Origin: Dehalococcoidia bacterium
GTDB taxonomy: Bacteria; Chloroflexota; Dehalococcoidia; Lucifugimonadales; Lucifugimonadaceae
Length of the DNA stretch: 8,804 nt
Direction of reading: 5' to 3'
NCBI GenBank assembly: GCA_012270805.1
Contig: JAAXHR010000427.1
Span: 334 to 9,137, forward strand
Positions within the stretch are counted from its first letter, which is position 1. The number at the start of each line of letters is the position of its first letter. This document shows positions 1-5,632 of this stretch, in pieces. The notes beneath the pieces were generated by a model that was given only the letters and a program-made list of their open reading frames with translations, did not search any database and had not been told where the DNA came from. A program made the position numbers and the translations under genes.

Positions 1-840
1 CAGTTCGGCGAGAACCGTGTGCTCGACACGCCTTTGTCTGAGAACGGCTTCTTCGGAGCTGCGATCGGGGCTTCTCTGGTGGGTATGCGCCCGATCGTGG
101 AGACGCTGACCAGCTTCATGTGGGTGGCGATGGACCAGCTGGTGAGCCAGGCGGCAAAGATGCGGTACATGTTTGGCGGGCAAGCGACTCTGCCCGTGGT
201 GTACAGGGCGACGATGTTCTATGGCGGAGGTTCGGCGGCTCACCACTCGGACCGTTCGTACCCGATGTTCATGAACATGCCTGGATTCAAGATTCTTGTT
301 CCAGCTACTCCGCGCGATGCTAAGGGCCTGTTGAAGACTGCGATCCGAGACAATGATCCGTGCATCGTTTTCGAGGATGGGACGTTGGGTGGTTCTTCAG
401 GCGAAGTCGAGGAAGGCGACGCTGCATTGGTTCCCTTTGGTGTGGCGGACGTGCCACGATCTGGGACTGATGTGACTGTAGTGGCGATCGCGGGTGCGGT
501 GCCGATGGCGTTGCGGGCTGCAGAGGAGTTGGAGGACGAGGGAATATCAGTGGAAGTTATTGATCCGCGCACTTTGGTCCCGCTGGACAAGGACACGATC
601 TTGGAATCGGTTGCCAAGACTGGTCGACTGGTGTTGGCCGACCCGGCGCACAAAGTATGCAGCGCCGCATCTGAAATCGCATCAATCGTGTCGCAAGAGG
701 GCTTCTGGGATCTCCAGGCACCCATCATGAAGGTGGCTGCTGAGCAAGTGCACATTCCGTACACGCCGGTGCTCGAACGCTTGGTTTACCCGTCATCGGA
801 AAAAATCGTCGACGCTGCACGCGCCACTTTGGAGGATTAA
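1..840 (+). CDS. E1 component beta subunit of a 2-oxo acid or acetoin dehydrogenase, 5'-truncated by the window
   Basis: This is the C-terminal 279 residues of a thiamine-diphosphate-dependent E1 beta subunit (transketolase pyrimidine-binding fold plus transketolase C-terminal domain). Such subunits decarboxylate a 2-oxo acid or acetoin together with E1 alpha and pass the acyl group to a lipoyl E2. The frame is open from base 1. It begins QFGENRVLDTPLSE, matching the conserved 'R..DTPisE' segment, so about 45-50 N-terminal residues are missing. The GTG at 19 is an internal Val, not a start. Family hallmarks follow: GFFGAAIGASLVGMRPIVE, 'VPATPRDAKGLLKTAIRDNDPCIVFE', and the C-terminal domain 'DVTVVAIAGAVPMAL..A.EL..EGISVEVIDPRTLVPLD'. 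The usual 'QHSQSLE' segment reads HHSDRSYPMFMNMPG, so the substrate (pyruvate, branched-chain oxo acid or acetoin) is not assigned. The stop lies 2 nt before the regulator gene, and the end of this gene carries that gene's ribosome binding site. Confidence 0.9.
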   Translation, partial: QFGENRVLDTPLSENGFFGAAIGASLVGMRPIVETLTSFMWVAMDQLVSQAAKMRYMFGGQATLPVVYRATMFYGGGSAAHHSDRSYPMFMNMPGFKILVPATPRDAKGLLKTAIRDNDPCIVFEDGTLGGSSGEVEEGDAALVPFGVADVPRSGTDVTVVAIAGAVPMALRAAEELEDEGISVEVIDPRTLVPLDKDTILESVAKTGRLVLADPAHKVCSAASEIASIVSQEGFWDLQAPIMKVAAEQVHIPYTPVLERLVYPSSEKIVDAARATLED

Positions 841-842
841 CC

Positions 843-1310
843 ATGCCGCGCACTCCCGATTCGATAGTGACAGCACTACTTGAGCGCAAGGCACGGGTCA
901 CCGCTCCGCGACGAGAAATTATCGACTGCATATCCCGAGTGCCTCGGACCTTCACGGCAGAGGATGTGTGTGGCGAGTTGCCGCACATCGGTCGGGCGAC
1001 GGTTTATCGCACGCTCAAGATCTTGCAGAATGCCGATATCATCTGCAAGGTTGTGATGCCGGGCGATGAGATGGCATACAGTGTCTCAGCAGATTTAGAT
1101 CACGAACCTGGGACCGACAATGTACCGTCTCACCACCACCACGCGGTTTGCACGGTCTGCACTGCCGTTCGGTACTTCAATGCCGAGGCGATTGAACGCG
1201 CGATCAATGCGTTGAGTTTGTCGGTGGAAGGGGTGATGGGCGAGATCATGGACCACCGTATAGAGGTTTATGACGTTTGTCCGCGGTGTGTTGCGACTGA
1301 TTCTGAGTGA
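843..1310 (+). CDS. Fur/Zur-family metal-responsive transcriptional regulator
   Basis: This 155-residue protein has the Fur layout: a winged helix at residues 1-80 with the recognition helix in GRATVYRTLKIL (50-61), then a metal-binding dimerisation domain. Visible ligands are the His run H97-H100, a first Cys pair C103-x2-C106 and a second pair C146-x2-C149, the structural zinc site typical of Fur, Zur and PerR. Fur proteins bind operators as metal-loaded dimers and repress uptake genes. GGAGG at 831-835 sits 7 nt before the ATG, inside the end of the E1 beta gene. The two genes are therefore probably co-transcribed, and a terminator-like hairpin follows directly. The zinc importer, zinc exporter and His-rich protein nearby make a zinc sensor (Zur) more likely than an iron or peroxide sensor. 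That is inference from context, and the sequence alone does not fix the metal. Confidence 0.9.
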   Translation: MPRTPDSIVTALLERKARVTAPRREIIDCISRVPRTFTAEDVCGELPHIGRATVYRTLKILQNADIICKVVMPGDEMAYSVSADLDHEPGTDNVPSHHHHAVCTVCTAVRYFNAEAIERAINALSLSVEGVMGEIMDHRIEVYDVCPRCVATDSE

Positions 1311-1313
1311 GAA

Positions 1314-1335
1314 TTCGGATCACCGAAGTTTTCTT
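1314..1335 (+). terminator. Short intrinsic terminator after the Fur-family gene
   Basis: TTCGG (1314-1318) pairs with CCGAA (1323-1327) across a 4-nt loop, followed by GTTTTCTT. It begins 3 nt after the regulator stop codon. The stem is only 5 bp, so it may be weak. The position fits the end of the E1 beta-regulator transcript. Confidence 0.5.
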
Positions 1336-1698
1336 AATCGAGACTTCCCTTTCCATTGATTGGATTCCGGGTTGCGAAAAGAAACAACTGAAGGTTATCC
1401 CAAAAGCATTGAGATGTTCTATCGATATAATGTGAATACATTGAGATATACTGTCGAAACCACGCCTAATGCACACACCTATGGATATTGATCTTGATAA
1501 ATGATGGTTGGACAATGTCGGGAGATTAGCGCGTTCACTCCATCGACGAAAGTGTTGGCGAATCAAACGCATTTGTAGAAGCTGGGCTTGTCATGTAACG
1601 CTAGAGCCAGGCTGTGCAAATTTGCAGCGTCAAGATACAATGCTTTTATTCATGAGGCGAAGGTGACCCAATCTGAGACGGCTTGAGGCGAGACGATC
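1336..1698. other. Intergenic leader region of the zinc exporter gene
   Basis: I see no convincing gene in these 363 bases, which look more AT-rich than the flanking genes. The stretch contains a 9-bp direct repeat CATTGAGAT at 1407-1415 and 1439-1447 (starts 32 bp apart), a TATAAT at 1426-1431 without a good -35 partner, and the palindrome described separately at 1615-1626. The promoter of the CDF exporter should lie here. The best -10-like match close to the gene is TACAAT at 1636-1641. Confidence 0.5.
1615..1626. promoter_or_regulatory. Perfect 12-bp palindrome, candidate operator of the zinc exporter
   Basis: TGCAAATTTGCA is a perfect dyad, and allowing one extra base the arms extend to GCTG-GCAAA / TTTGCAGC. 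It ends 9 bp before a -10-like TACAAT (1636-1641) and so would cover the -35 region, and it lies about 75 bp before the exporter start. This is a plausible place for a metal-responsive repressor or activator. The sequence does not match the Zur or Fur consensus I know, so the regulator is unknown. Confidence 0.4.
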
Positions 1699-2808
1699 AT
1701 GACTGAAAGACGAACATTCGGCGAAGAGTCGCGTTCCTCTAGGCATGACTATTCGGACCACGCTCATCATCATGACCATGATCATCACGATCACGGGCAC
1801 CACGGTCATTCCGACCATTCCCGCGGCGATCATGACCACGACGATCACGGGCACGGGCATCACGGCCATGATCACGATCACTCCCACGACTATCGGGAAG
1901 CGGGTCGGCGCAGCCTTTTCATCTCATTGTTCCTGATCAGCGGTTTCATGATCGCCGAGGTCATCGGCGGCATCATGTCGGGCTCACTCGCCCTGCTGGC
2001 CGATGCCGGGCATATGGTCACTGACGCATTGGCGATAGGGTTGGCTCTGTTTGCGCTATGGATCGGGGACAGAGTCGAAGATGCCACGAGGACGTATGGT
2101 TTCCGGCGTGCCGAGGTGCTGGCAGCGTTGATCAATGCGTTGTCGCTTTGGCTGATCGTCGCTTGGATCTTCTTCGAGGCCTATCACCGCATTCGCGGGA
2201 TCGAAGAAGCCCACGTCGAAGGGCCACTTATGTTGACCGTCGGCGCGCTCGGGCTGGTCGTAAACATCGTTGCCGCTTGGATCCTGCATGGCAGTTCCGA
2301 ACACAGTTTGAACGTCGAAGGTGCTTTCTGGCACGTTATGGGAGACTTGCTCGGCTCCGTCGGCGTAGTGGTCTCGGGACTGGTAATCATTTTCACCGGA
2401 TGGGAACTGATCGACCCCATTATCAGTGTGTTGATCGGCCTGTTGATACTCGTCAGCTCTTGGAGTCTCGCAAAGAAGGTCTTGGTCGTGCTGTTGGAAG
2501 GTGTACCGTCCCATGTCGACGTGGAAAGGCTTTGCAACCAGATCGAAGACCTGCCTCATGTCACGCTCGTTCACGACGTTCACGTCTGGACGATCGCGTC
2601 CGGCTACGAATCGATGACGGCACACGTATTGGTCGACCCCGATCTAGAAAAAGAGGAGACCGATGCTTTGCTTAGGAGAATTCGAGAGATCGGCCGGGAC
2701 CAGCATCATATCCACCACCTCACCATTCAGATCGAGCAGGCACTTTCAGGTTGCACCGAAGACCATTTGGTAAGCTACCTGCTCGCAAGGGCGCGTTCGA
2801 CGTTCTAG
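1699..2808 (+). CDS. Cation diffusion facilitator (CDF) zinc exporter, ZitB/CzcD-like, with His-rich N-terminus
   Basis: This 369-residue CDF antiporter is expected to export Zn2+ (possibly also Cd2+ or Co2+) from the cytoplasm in exchange for protons. Residues 16-64 form a cytoplasmic tail extremely rich in His and Asp. Six membrane segments follow from about residue 72 to 265. The transport-site motifs are HMVTD (H105, D109) in TM2 and HVMGD (H212, D216) in TM5. The HxxxD/HxxxD pair is the zinc-type signature of the ZitB/CzcD/ZnT class. The C-terminal cytoplasmic ferredoxin-like domain starts near 268 and carries HDVHVW (292-297) and the His cluster QHHIHH (335-340). The length is normal for the family apart from the His-rich head. 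The ATG at 1699 has only a weak GAGG (1685-1688) in front. The gene is monocistronic, downstream of the Fur-family gene and convergent with the small His-rich gene. Confidence 0.93.
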   Translation: MTERRTFGEESRSSRHDYSDHAHHHDHDHHDHGHHGHSDHSRGDHDHDDHGHGHHGHDHDHSHDYREAGRRSLFISLFLISGFMIAEVIGGIMSGSLALLADAGHMVTDALAIGLALFALWIGDRVEDATRTYGFRRAEVLAALINALSLWLIVAWIFFEAYHRIRGIEEAHVEGPLMLTVGALGLVVNIVAAWILHGSSEHSLNVEGAFWHVMGDLLGSVGVVVSGLVIIFTGWELIDPIISVLIGLLILVSSWSLAKKVLVVLLEGVPSHVDVERLCNQIEDLPHVTLVHDVHVWTIASGYESMTAHVLVDPDLEKEETDALLRRIREIGRDQHHIHHLTIQIEQALSGCTEDHLVSYLLARARSTF

Positions 2809-2863
2809 TTCTGGTTGCGGTTGCCCTGCTGATAGGCGACGAGGCCGCGACGGTACCCTGTCT

Positions 2864-2894
2864 TTCAAATAACAAAGGCACCGCAGGGGTGCCT
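2864..2894 (-). terminator. Intrinsic terminator for the small Cys/His-repeat gene
   Basis: AGGCACC (2876-2882) and GGTGCCT (2888-2894) form a perfect 7-bp stem with a 5-nt loop. Read on the minus strand it is followed by TTGTTATTTG, a U-rich tail, so it would terminate transcripts of the minus-strand gene ending at 2970. On the plus strand there is no T run, so it should not efficiently stop the exporter transcript. Confidence 0.55.
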
Positions 2895-2915
2895 GAATGC
2901 ATTCTTGTTGACGAA

Positions 2916-2958
2916 CTAGACGACCCGCACCGAGCGTAGAACTCGTGGGGTCGTCTAG
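2916..2958. repeat. Perfect 11-bp inverted repeat between convergent genes
   Basis: CTAGACGACCC (2916-2926) and GGGTCGTCTAG (2948-2958) are exact reverse complements with a 21-bp spacer. The spacer contains a further CGAG/CTCG arm pair (2931-2934, 2941-2944). The whole could fold as a long hairpin between the exporter (ends 2808) and the small His-rich gene (ends 2970). Neither side has a clear T run. It may be a bidirectional transcription barrier or an mRNA 3'-end stabiliser. Confidence 0.6.
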
Positions 2959-2969
2959 CGACAAGCGAA

Positions 2970-3185
2970 CTATGCGTGGTGTTCGTGATCGTCACATTCG
3001 TGCGTGTCGTGAATGTGCTCGCCTTCGTGGTGTTCGTGATCGTCGCACTCATGCTGATCGTGCATGTGCCCGTCTTCGTCAGCATGGTGTTCATGGTCGT
3101 CGCACTCATGCTGGTCATGCAGATGCTCGCCAGCATGATGTTCGTGGGTGTCACACTCATGAGTGTCGTGTGCGTGTACAGCCAT
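2970..3185 (-). CDS. Small Cys/His-repeat, metallothionein-like zinc-binding protein
   Basis: I do not recognise a named family. The 71-residue protein has 24 His, 4 Cys and 25 Asp/Glu, with almost no hydrophobic residues and no signal peptide. It consists of four units HDxHECDxHEHH at residues 6-17, 23-34, 42-53 and 59-70, each with one Cys (C11, C28, C47, C64). The units are joined by linkers of 5, 7 and 5 residues, also acidic and mostly containing His. It should be a disordered, cytoplasmic, high-capacity binder of Zn2+ or similar metals. It may act as a buffer or store, or as a metallochaperone for the adjacent exporter or importer; this is inference from composition and neighbours. The start is well supported: AAGGAG (3191-3196) lies 5 nt before the ATG. 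A terminator follows. The opposite strand shows an antisense hydrophobic frame, which is a shadow of this repeat. Confidence 0.8.
   Translation of the reverse strand: MAVHAHDTHECDTHEHHAGEHLHDQHECDDHEHHADEDGHMHDQHECDDHEHHEGEHIHDTHECDDHEHHA
2976..3170 (-). repeat. Four-copy coding repeat, HDxHECDxHEHH unit
   Basis: The units occupy 3170-3135, 3119-3084, 3062-3027 and 3011-2976, with starts 51, 57 and 51 nt apart. Position 3 of the unit is T, Q, Q, T in order, and the spacers are 5, 7 and 5 residues. The symmetry suggests growth by doubling of a two-unit block. Confidence 0.85.
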
Positions 3186-3211
3186 TTTCGCTCCTTGGAT
3201 CTATTCAACTT

Positions 3212-3230
3212 GCTTCGACAATAGCGAAGC
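3212..3230 (-). promoter_or_regulatory. Leader hairpin or operator upstream of the Cys/His-repeat gene
   Basis: GCTTCG (3212-3217) and CGAAGC (3225-3230) form a perfect 6-bp inverted repeat with a 7-nt loop. It lies 27-45 nt upstream of the start codon on the minus strand. It overlaps a second pair, CTATT (3201-3205) and AATAG (3220-3224), so two mutually exclusive pairings are possible. It could be an operator or a 5'-UTR structure. Confidence 0.4.
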
Positions 3231-3502
3231 GTTCCGTCGCCGCTGGCTACATAAACTGTATAGTTTCAGCGAACCTAAGATAATATTACATGTTTTTCCT
3301 CAAAGTGCCATAATGCTCCCGGCAATTTCACTGCAATAAGCCCATTCGGCGGGTTTTCTGTTCAACTAAATGGCGTAGTTTAGAATCGTGTCAGGCAGCA
3401 ACGTAGATAAGATATCGTATCAAAAGAAGGCAAGATCAAATGGATAATGTATCAAAATCAGGTGGTTCAAAAAATACAGAAACCGCAACCTAGTGTCAAT
3501 AA
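3231..3502. other. AT-rich intergenic region upstream of the Cys/His-repeat gene
   Basis: No convincing gene is visible. The stretch looks clearly more AT-rich than its surroundings and contains the dyad at 3253-3266. It also has a hairpin-like AAGCCC/GGGTTT (3338-3343, 3351-3356) followed by TTTCTGTT, which resembles a plus-strand terminator tail. A 17-codon frame at 3440-3493 (+) follows AGAAGG but has no supporting features. Confidence 0.4.
3253..3266. promoter_or_regulatory. 14-bp dyad upstream of the Cys/His-repeat gene, candidate operator
   Basis: AAACTGTATAGTTT is a dyad with a single mismatched pair, about 70 bp upstream of the repeat-protein start. It overlaps AT-rich sequence suited to a -10 element (TATACA on the minus strand). 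A further AT-rich site, TAATATTA, lies just upstream at about 3280-3287. A promoter is expected here, but I cannot fix its -35 and -10 with confidence. Confidence 0.35.
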
Positions 3503-3721
3503 AGGCACCTTCTGCAGATACAACGTCTACTTAGAGTTAATAACGGCATTGACTTAGAAGCGGTCCTTCCGAACTTGATTGAACTCGAACTCCACGTCGC
3601 AGAACCAGTCGAAGAGCCGACGCCATCTGAACTGCTGTCCACTGGCGTAGGATCGCCTGATGGTGACACGATGTTGCTGATCGGAGTAACGACCGTTGTC
3701 TCGGGGTTTCGATGGTTATGA
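3503..3721 (+). pseudogene. Possible decayed C-terminus of a sortase-anchored surface protein
   Basis: A 72-codon stop-free stretch follows TAA at 3500-3502 and has no obvious start codon. Its predicted peptide runs from an amphipathic segment (GIDLEAVLPNLIELELHV) through a Pro/Glu-rich spacer (VEEPTPSE) to LLSTGVGS and a hydrophobic run MLLIGVTTVVSGF, ending at TGA 3719-3721. Past that stop the same frame continues for 16 codons with a basic tail (LTRRVKK), ending 20 nt inside the 3' end of permease 2. This layout of spacer, LPxTG-like motif (here LLSTG), hydrophobic segment and basic tail is that of a Gram-positive cell-wall sorting signal. The motif has lost its proline and a stop interrupts the tail. 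It may be the remnant of a deleted gene, or a chance frame. Confidence 0.3.
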
Positions 3722-3752
3722 CGGTCAGGCGGCGGCGCGCTCACAAGGCGCG

Positions 3753-4577
3753 TCAAGAAATTCGCCCTCTGATCGTTGCCACAACGGCGAAGATGATGCC
3801 GGATGCCAGCGCGATCGACGCGCCGGACGGGAGGTTGCCGTAGTAAGACGCATACAGTCCTGAGATCGACGCGATGAGCGCGAACAGGATCCCATACCCA
3901 ATAATGTGAAAAATCCTGTTCGCGGCCAATGTCGCCGCCGCTGCGGGCGCGATCAGCATCGCCAGCACGAGTATGACGCCAACTGCCTGAATCGTCACCA
4001 CCACCACGACCGAGATGAGGGCAAGGAGCAGGTAATCGATCCACGCCACTCGGATTCCGGCAACCTCCGCACCAACAGGGTCAAAACTTACGAACATCAA
4101 CTCCTTGAAGTAACCGGCGAATATCACCAGCGTCAGGATCGTAACGCCTAGCGTCACTAGTATGTCGCTTTCAGTGACTGCCAAGATCTGTCCTAGAAGA
4201 ATGTCCTCGAGGTTCACATTGACATTCGCCCCCCAAATCGAGATCATCACGATACCCAGAGCGAACAGACTCGCGAACAAGATCCCGATCGCCGCGTCCG
4301 CCTCGATGCCCGTCTTCCGAATAAGGAATCCGATTAAAAACGCGAACACCAGCGCGGCCGGAAGCATTCCGAACCACGGACTCAGTCCCGCAATCAACGC
4401 CAACGCCATCCCCGGAAATATCGAGTGCGCCATCGCATCTCCCATGAAGCCGTAGCCTCGGGTTATCACAAAGACCCCGACCAACGGGCAGATGATGCTG
4501 ATGATTATCGCCACTCCAAGCGCACGCAACATAAAACCGTACTGAAACGGTTCAGTGACGTAAGAGATCAGATCCAT
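3753..4577 (-). CDS. Zinc ABC transporter permease 2 (ZnuB/AztB-type, ABC-3 family)
   Basis: This 274-residue integral membrane permease of the ABC-3 family would move Zn2+ (or Mn2+) across the membrane as a dimer driven by the upstream ATPase. It has about eight hydrophobic segments. The family motif 'GDAMAHSIFPGMALA' lies near residues 46-60, and 'SFDPVGAEVAGI' precedes the last helices. By hand alignment it is about 82% identical (226/274) to the permease encoded at 4785-5609, with no gaps. I start it at MDLIS because the paralogue starts there and the distances to the preceding stop are 24 and 23 nt; an ATG at 4589 would add MLSW. Neither start has a clear Shine-Dalgarno sequence, so translation may be coupled. 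It is the last gene of the minus-strand importer operon. No strong terminator is visible downstream, only a CGCGC/GCGCG pair around 3735-3752. Confidence 0.92.
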   Translation of the reverse strand: MDLISYVTEPFQYGFMLRALGVAIIISIICPLVGVFVITRGYGFMGDAMAHSIFPGMALALIAGLSPWFGMLPAALVFAFLIGFLIRKTGIEADAAIGILFASLFALGIVMISIWGANVNVNLEDILLGQILAVTESDILVTLGVTILTLVIFAGYFKELMFVSFDPVGAEVAGIRVAWIDYLLLALISVVVVVTIQAVGVILVLAMLIAPAAAATLAANRIFHIIGYGILFALIASISGLYASYYGNLPSGASIALASGIIFAVVATIRGRIS

Positions 4578-4589
4578 CCAGCTCAGCAT

Positions 4590-4784
4590 CAGACCACTAG
4601 ATTAAACCGAGTAGCTACGTTCCGGGGGCGCCACGTGCGACCCGTATAGCTCCACCGTATGCGAATATCAATCATATGCAACGCGGTCAGTGCTTTGAGC
4701 GGATCCGTCAAGGGTGTTGCGGACGAGACCGTCGACCACCGCATCGATGTCTAAGATTTCTGCCCCCGATACCGAAGCTTGAGA
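4590..4784 (-). other. Spacer between the two permease genes
   Basis: These 195 bases separate two tandem paralogues in an otherwise tightly packed operon. The promoter-distal part contains the ATPase tail remnant (4602-4652). The promoter-proximal part is a 38-codon open stretch in frame with permease 1 after its TGA, with a protein-like composition (EILDIDAVVDGLVRN), ending at a TGA (about 4668-4670). I see no start codon, promoter or known domain in that part. Confidence 0.5.
4602..4652 (-). pseudogene. Remnant of the 3' end of a second ABC ATPase gene
   Basis: Read on the minus strand, 16 codons and a TAA encode ELYGSHVAPPERSYSV. The intact ATPase upstream ends ELYGPHVVSAESSYTI followed by TGA. 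Nine of 16 residues are identical, several others are conservative, and an 11-nt DNA core (GAGCTATACGG) is exact. The stop lies 24 nt before the ATG of permease 2, while the intact ATPase stop lies 23 nt before permease 1. This equivalent position strongly supports common descent. Upstream of GAG the similarity disappears, so the rest of the ATPase copy was either deleted or never duplicated. Confidence 0.65.
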
Positions 4785-5609
4785 TCAAGATATGCGTTGT
4801 CTAACCAATGCCACGATCGCGAAGATCAAGCCAGACGTGATCGCAATGGACGCTCCCGACGGCAAGTTCCAGTAGTAAGAGACGTAGAGCCCGACAATCG
4901 ACGCGATCAGGGCGAACAGTGTCCCGAAGCCGATTATGTGCAAAACTCTTTGCGCCGCCAAAGTAGCCGCCGCCGCAGGTGCTATGAGCATCGCAAGCAC
5001 AAGTATCACGCCGACAGCCTGTATAGTCACGACGACCACCACTGAAATCAACGCCAGAAGCAGATAGTCGACCCGTCCCACACGGATGCCCGCGACCTCC
5101 GCTCCGATCGGATCGAAACTCACGAACATCAGCCCCTTGAAGTAACCGGCAAATATCAGCAACGTCAGAAACGCAACGCCTAGCGTCACTAGTATGTCGC
5201 TCTCAGTAACCGACAAGATCTGACCCAAAAGGATGTCCTCGAGGCTCACAGTGACGCGTGTGCCCCAGAGCGACATCACCAAAACTCCGAGGGCGAACAA
5301 AGTCGCAAACATGATTCCGATCGCCGCGTCAGCCTGAATGCCCGTCTTTCGGATTATGAATCCGACCAAAAACGCGAACACAAGTGCGGCCGGCAACATC
5401 CCGAACCACGGGCTCAGACCAGCGATCAGCGCCAGCGCCATCCCCGGGAGTATTGAGTGGGCCATCGCATCGCCCATGAATCCGTAGCCCCGTGTAATTA
5501 CAAACACCCCAACTAATGGGCAGGTGATGCTGATGACCACAGCAACCACTAGCGCACGCACCAAAAAGCTGTACTGGAATGGCTCAACGATGTACGAAAT
5601 CAAATCCAT
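4785..5609 (-). CDS. Zinc ABC transporter permease 1 (ZnuB/AztB-type, ABC-3 family)
   Basis: This 274-residue ABC-3 family permease is expected to form the membrane channel for zinc delivered by the fused binding protein. Hydrophobic segments span nearly the whole length. Family motifs visible are RGYGFMGDAMAHSILPGMAL (residues 40-59, with H51), an AD-AAIGI segment near 93-99, 'SFDPIGAEVAGI' (164-175), the probable coupling region facing the ATPase, and a very hydrophobic stretch IQAVGVILVLAMLIAPAAAA (196-215). The ATG at 5609 is 23 nt after the ATPase stop, with no strong Shine-Dalgarno sequence, so it is probably translated from the same operon mRNA. The protein is nearly identical in design to permease 2. 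Differences cluster around residues 107-124 and 218-274. The two could form a heterodimeric channel or be redundant copies. Confidence 0.93.
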   Translation of the reverse strand: MDLISYIVEPFQYSFLVRALVVAVVISITCPLVGVFVITRGYGFMGDAMAHSILPGMALALIAGLSPWFGMLPAALVFAFLVGFIIRKTGIQADAAIGIMFATLFALGVLVMSLWGTRVTVSLEDILLGQILSVTESDILVTLGVAFLTLLIFAGYFKGLMFVSFDPIGAEVAGIRVGRVDYLLLALISVVVVVTIQAVGVILVLAMLIAPAAAATLAAQRVLHIIGFGTLFALIASIVGLYVSYYWNLPSGASIAITSGLIFAIVALVRQRIS

Positions 5610-5632
5610 CGATGTCTAGCCAATCCGATGAC

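Noticed and set aside
19..21. GTG as the start of the E1 beta gene
   Set aside because: The upstream codons QFGENR belong to the conserved family segment, so the gene is cut by the window edge.
240..764. Minus-strand 174-codon frame
   Set aside because: It is antisense to the E1 beta gene with no motif or ribosome site.
2056..2675. Open frames on both strands inside the CDF exporter
   Set aside because: They are shadows of the exporter gene, rich in Arg and Asp with no domain.
2976..3170. CRISPR-like reading of the regularly spaced repeats
   Set aside because: The repeats are coding, their spacers encode similar acidic residues, and spacing and sequence vary as in protein repeats.
2976..3224. 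Plus-strand frame encoding a very hydrophobic 82-residue peptide
   Set aside because: It is the complement of the His/Asp/Glu codons of the Cys/His-repeat gene, which automatically read as Val/Met/Leu. The opposite strand has the better ribosome site and a regular protein repeat.
3440..3493. 17-codon plus-strand frame after AGAAGG
   Set aside because: It is too short and featureless to support as a gene, and no conservation information is available.
3496..4044. Minus-strand 182-codon frame overlapping the 3' half of permease 2
   Set aside because: It overlaps a clear permease in another frame, and its composition is Pro/Ser/Arg-rich with no motif.
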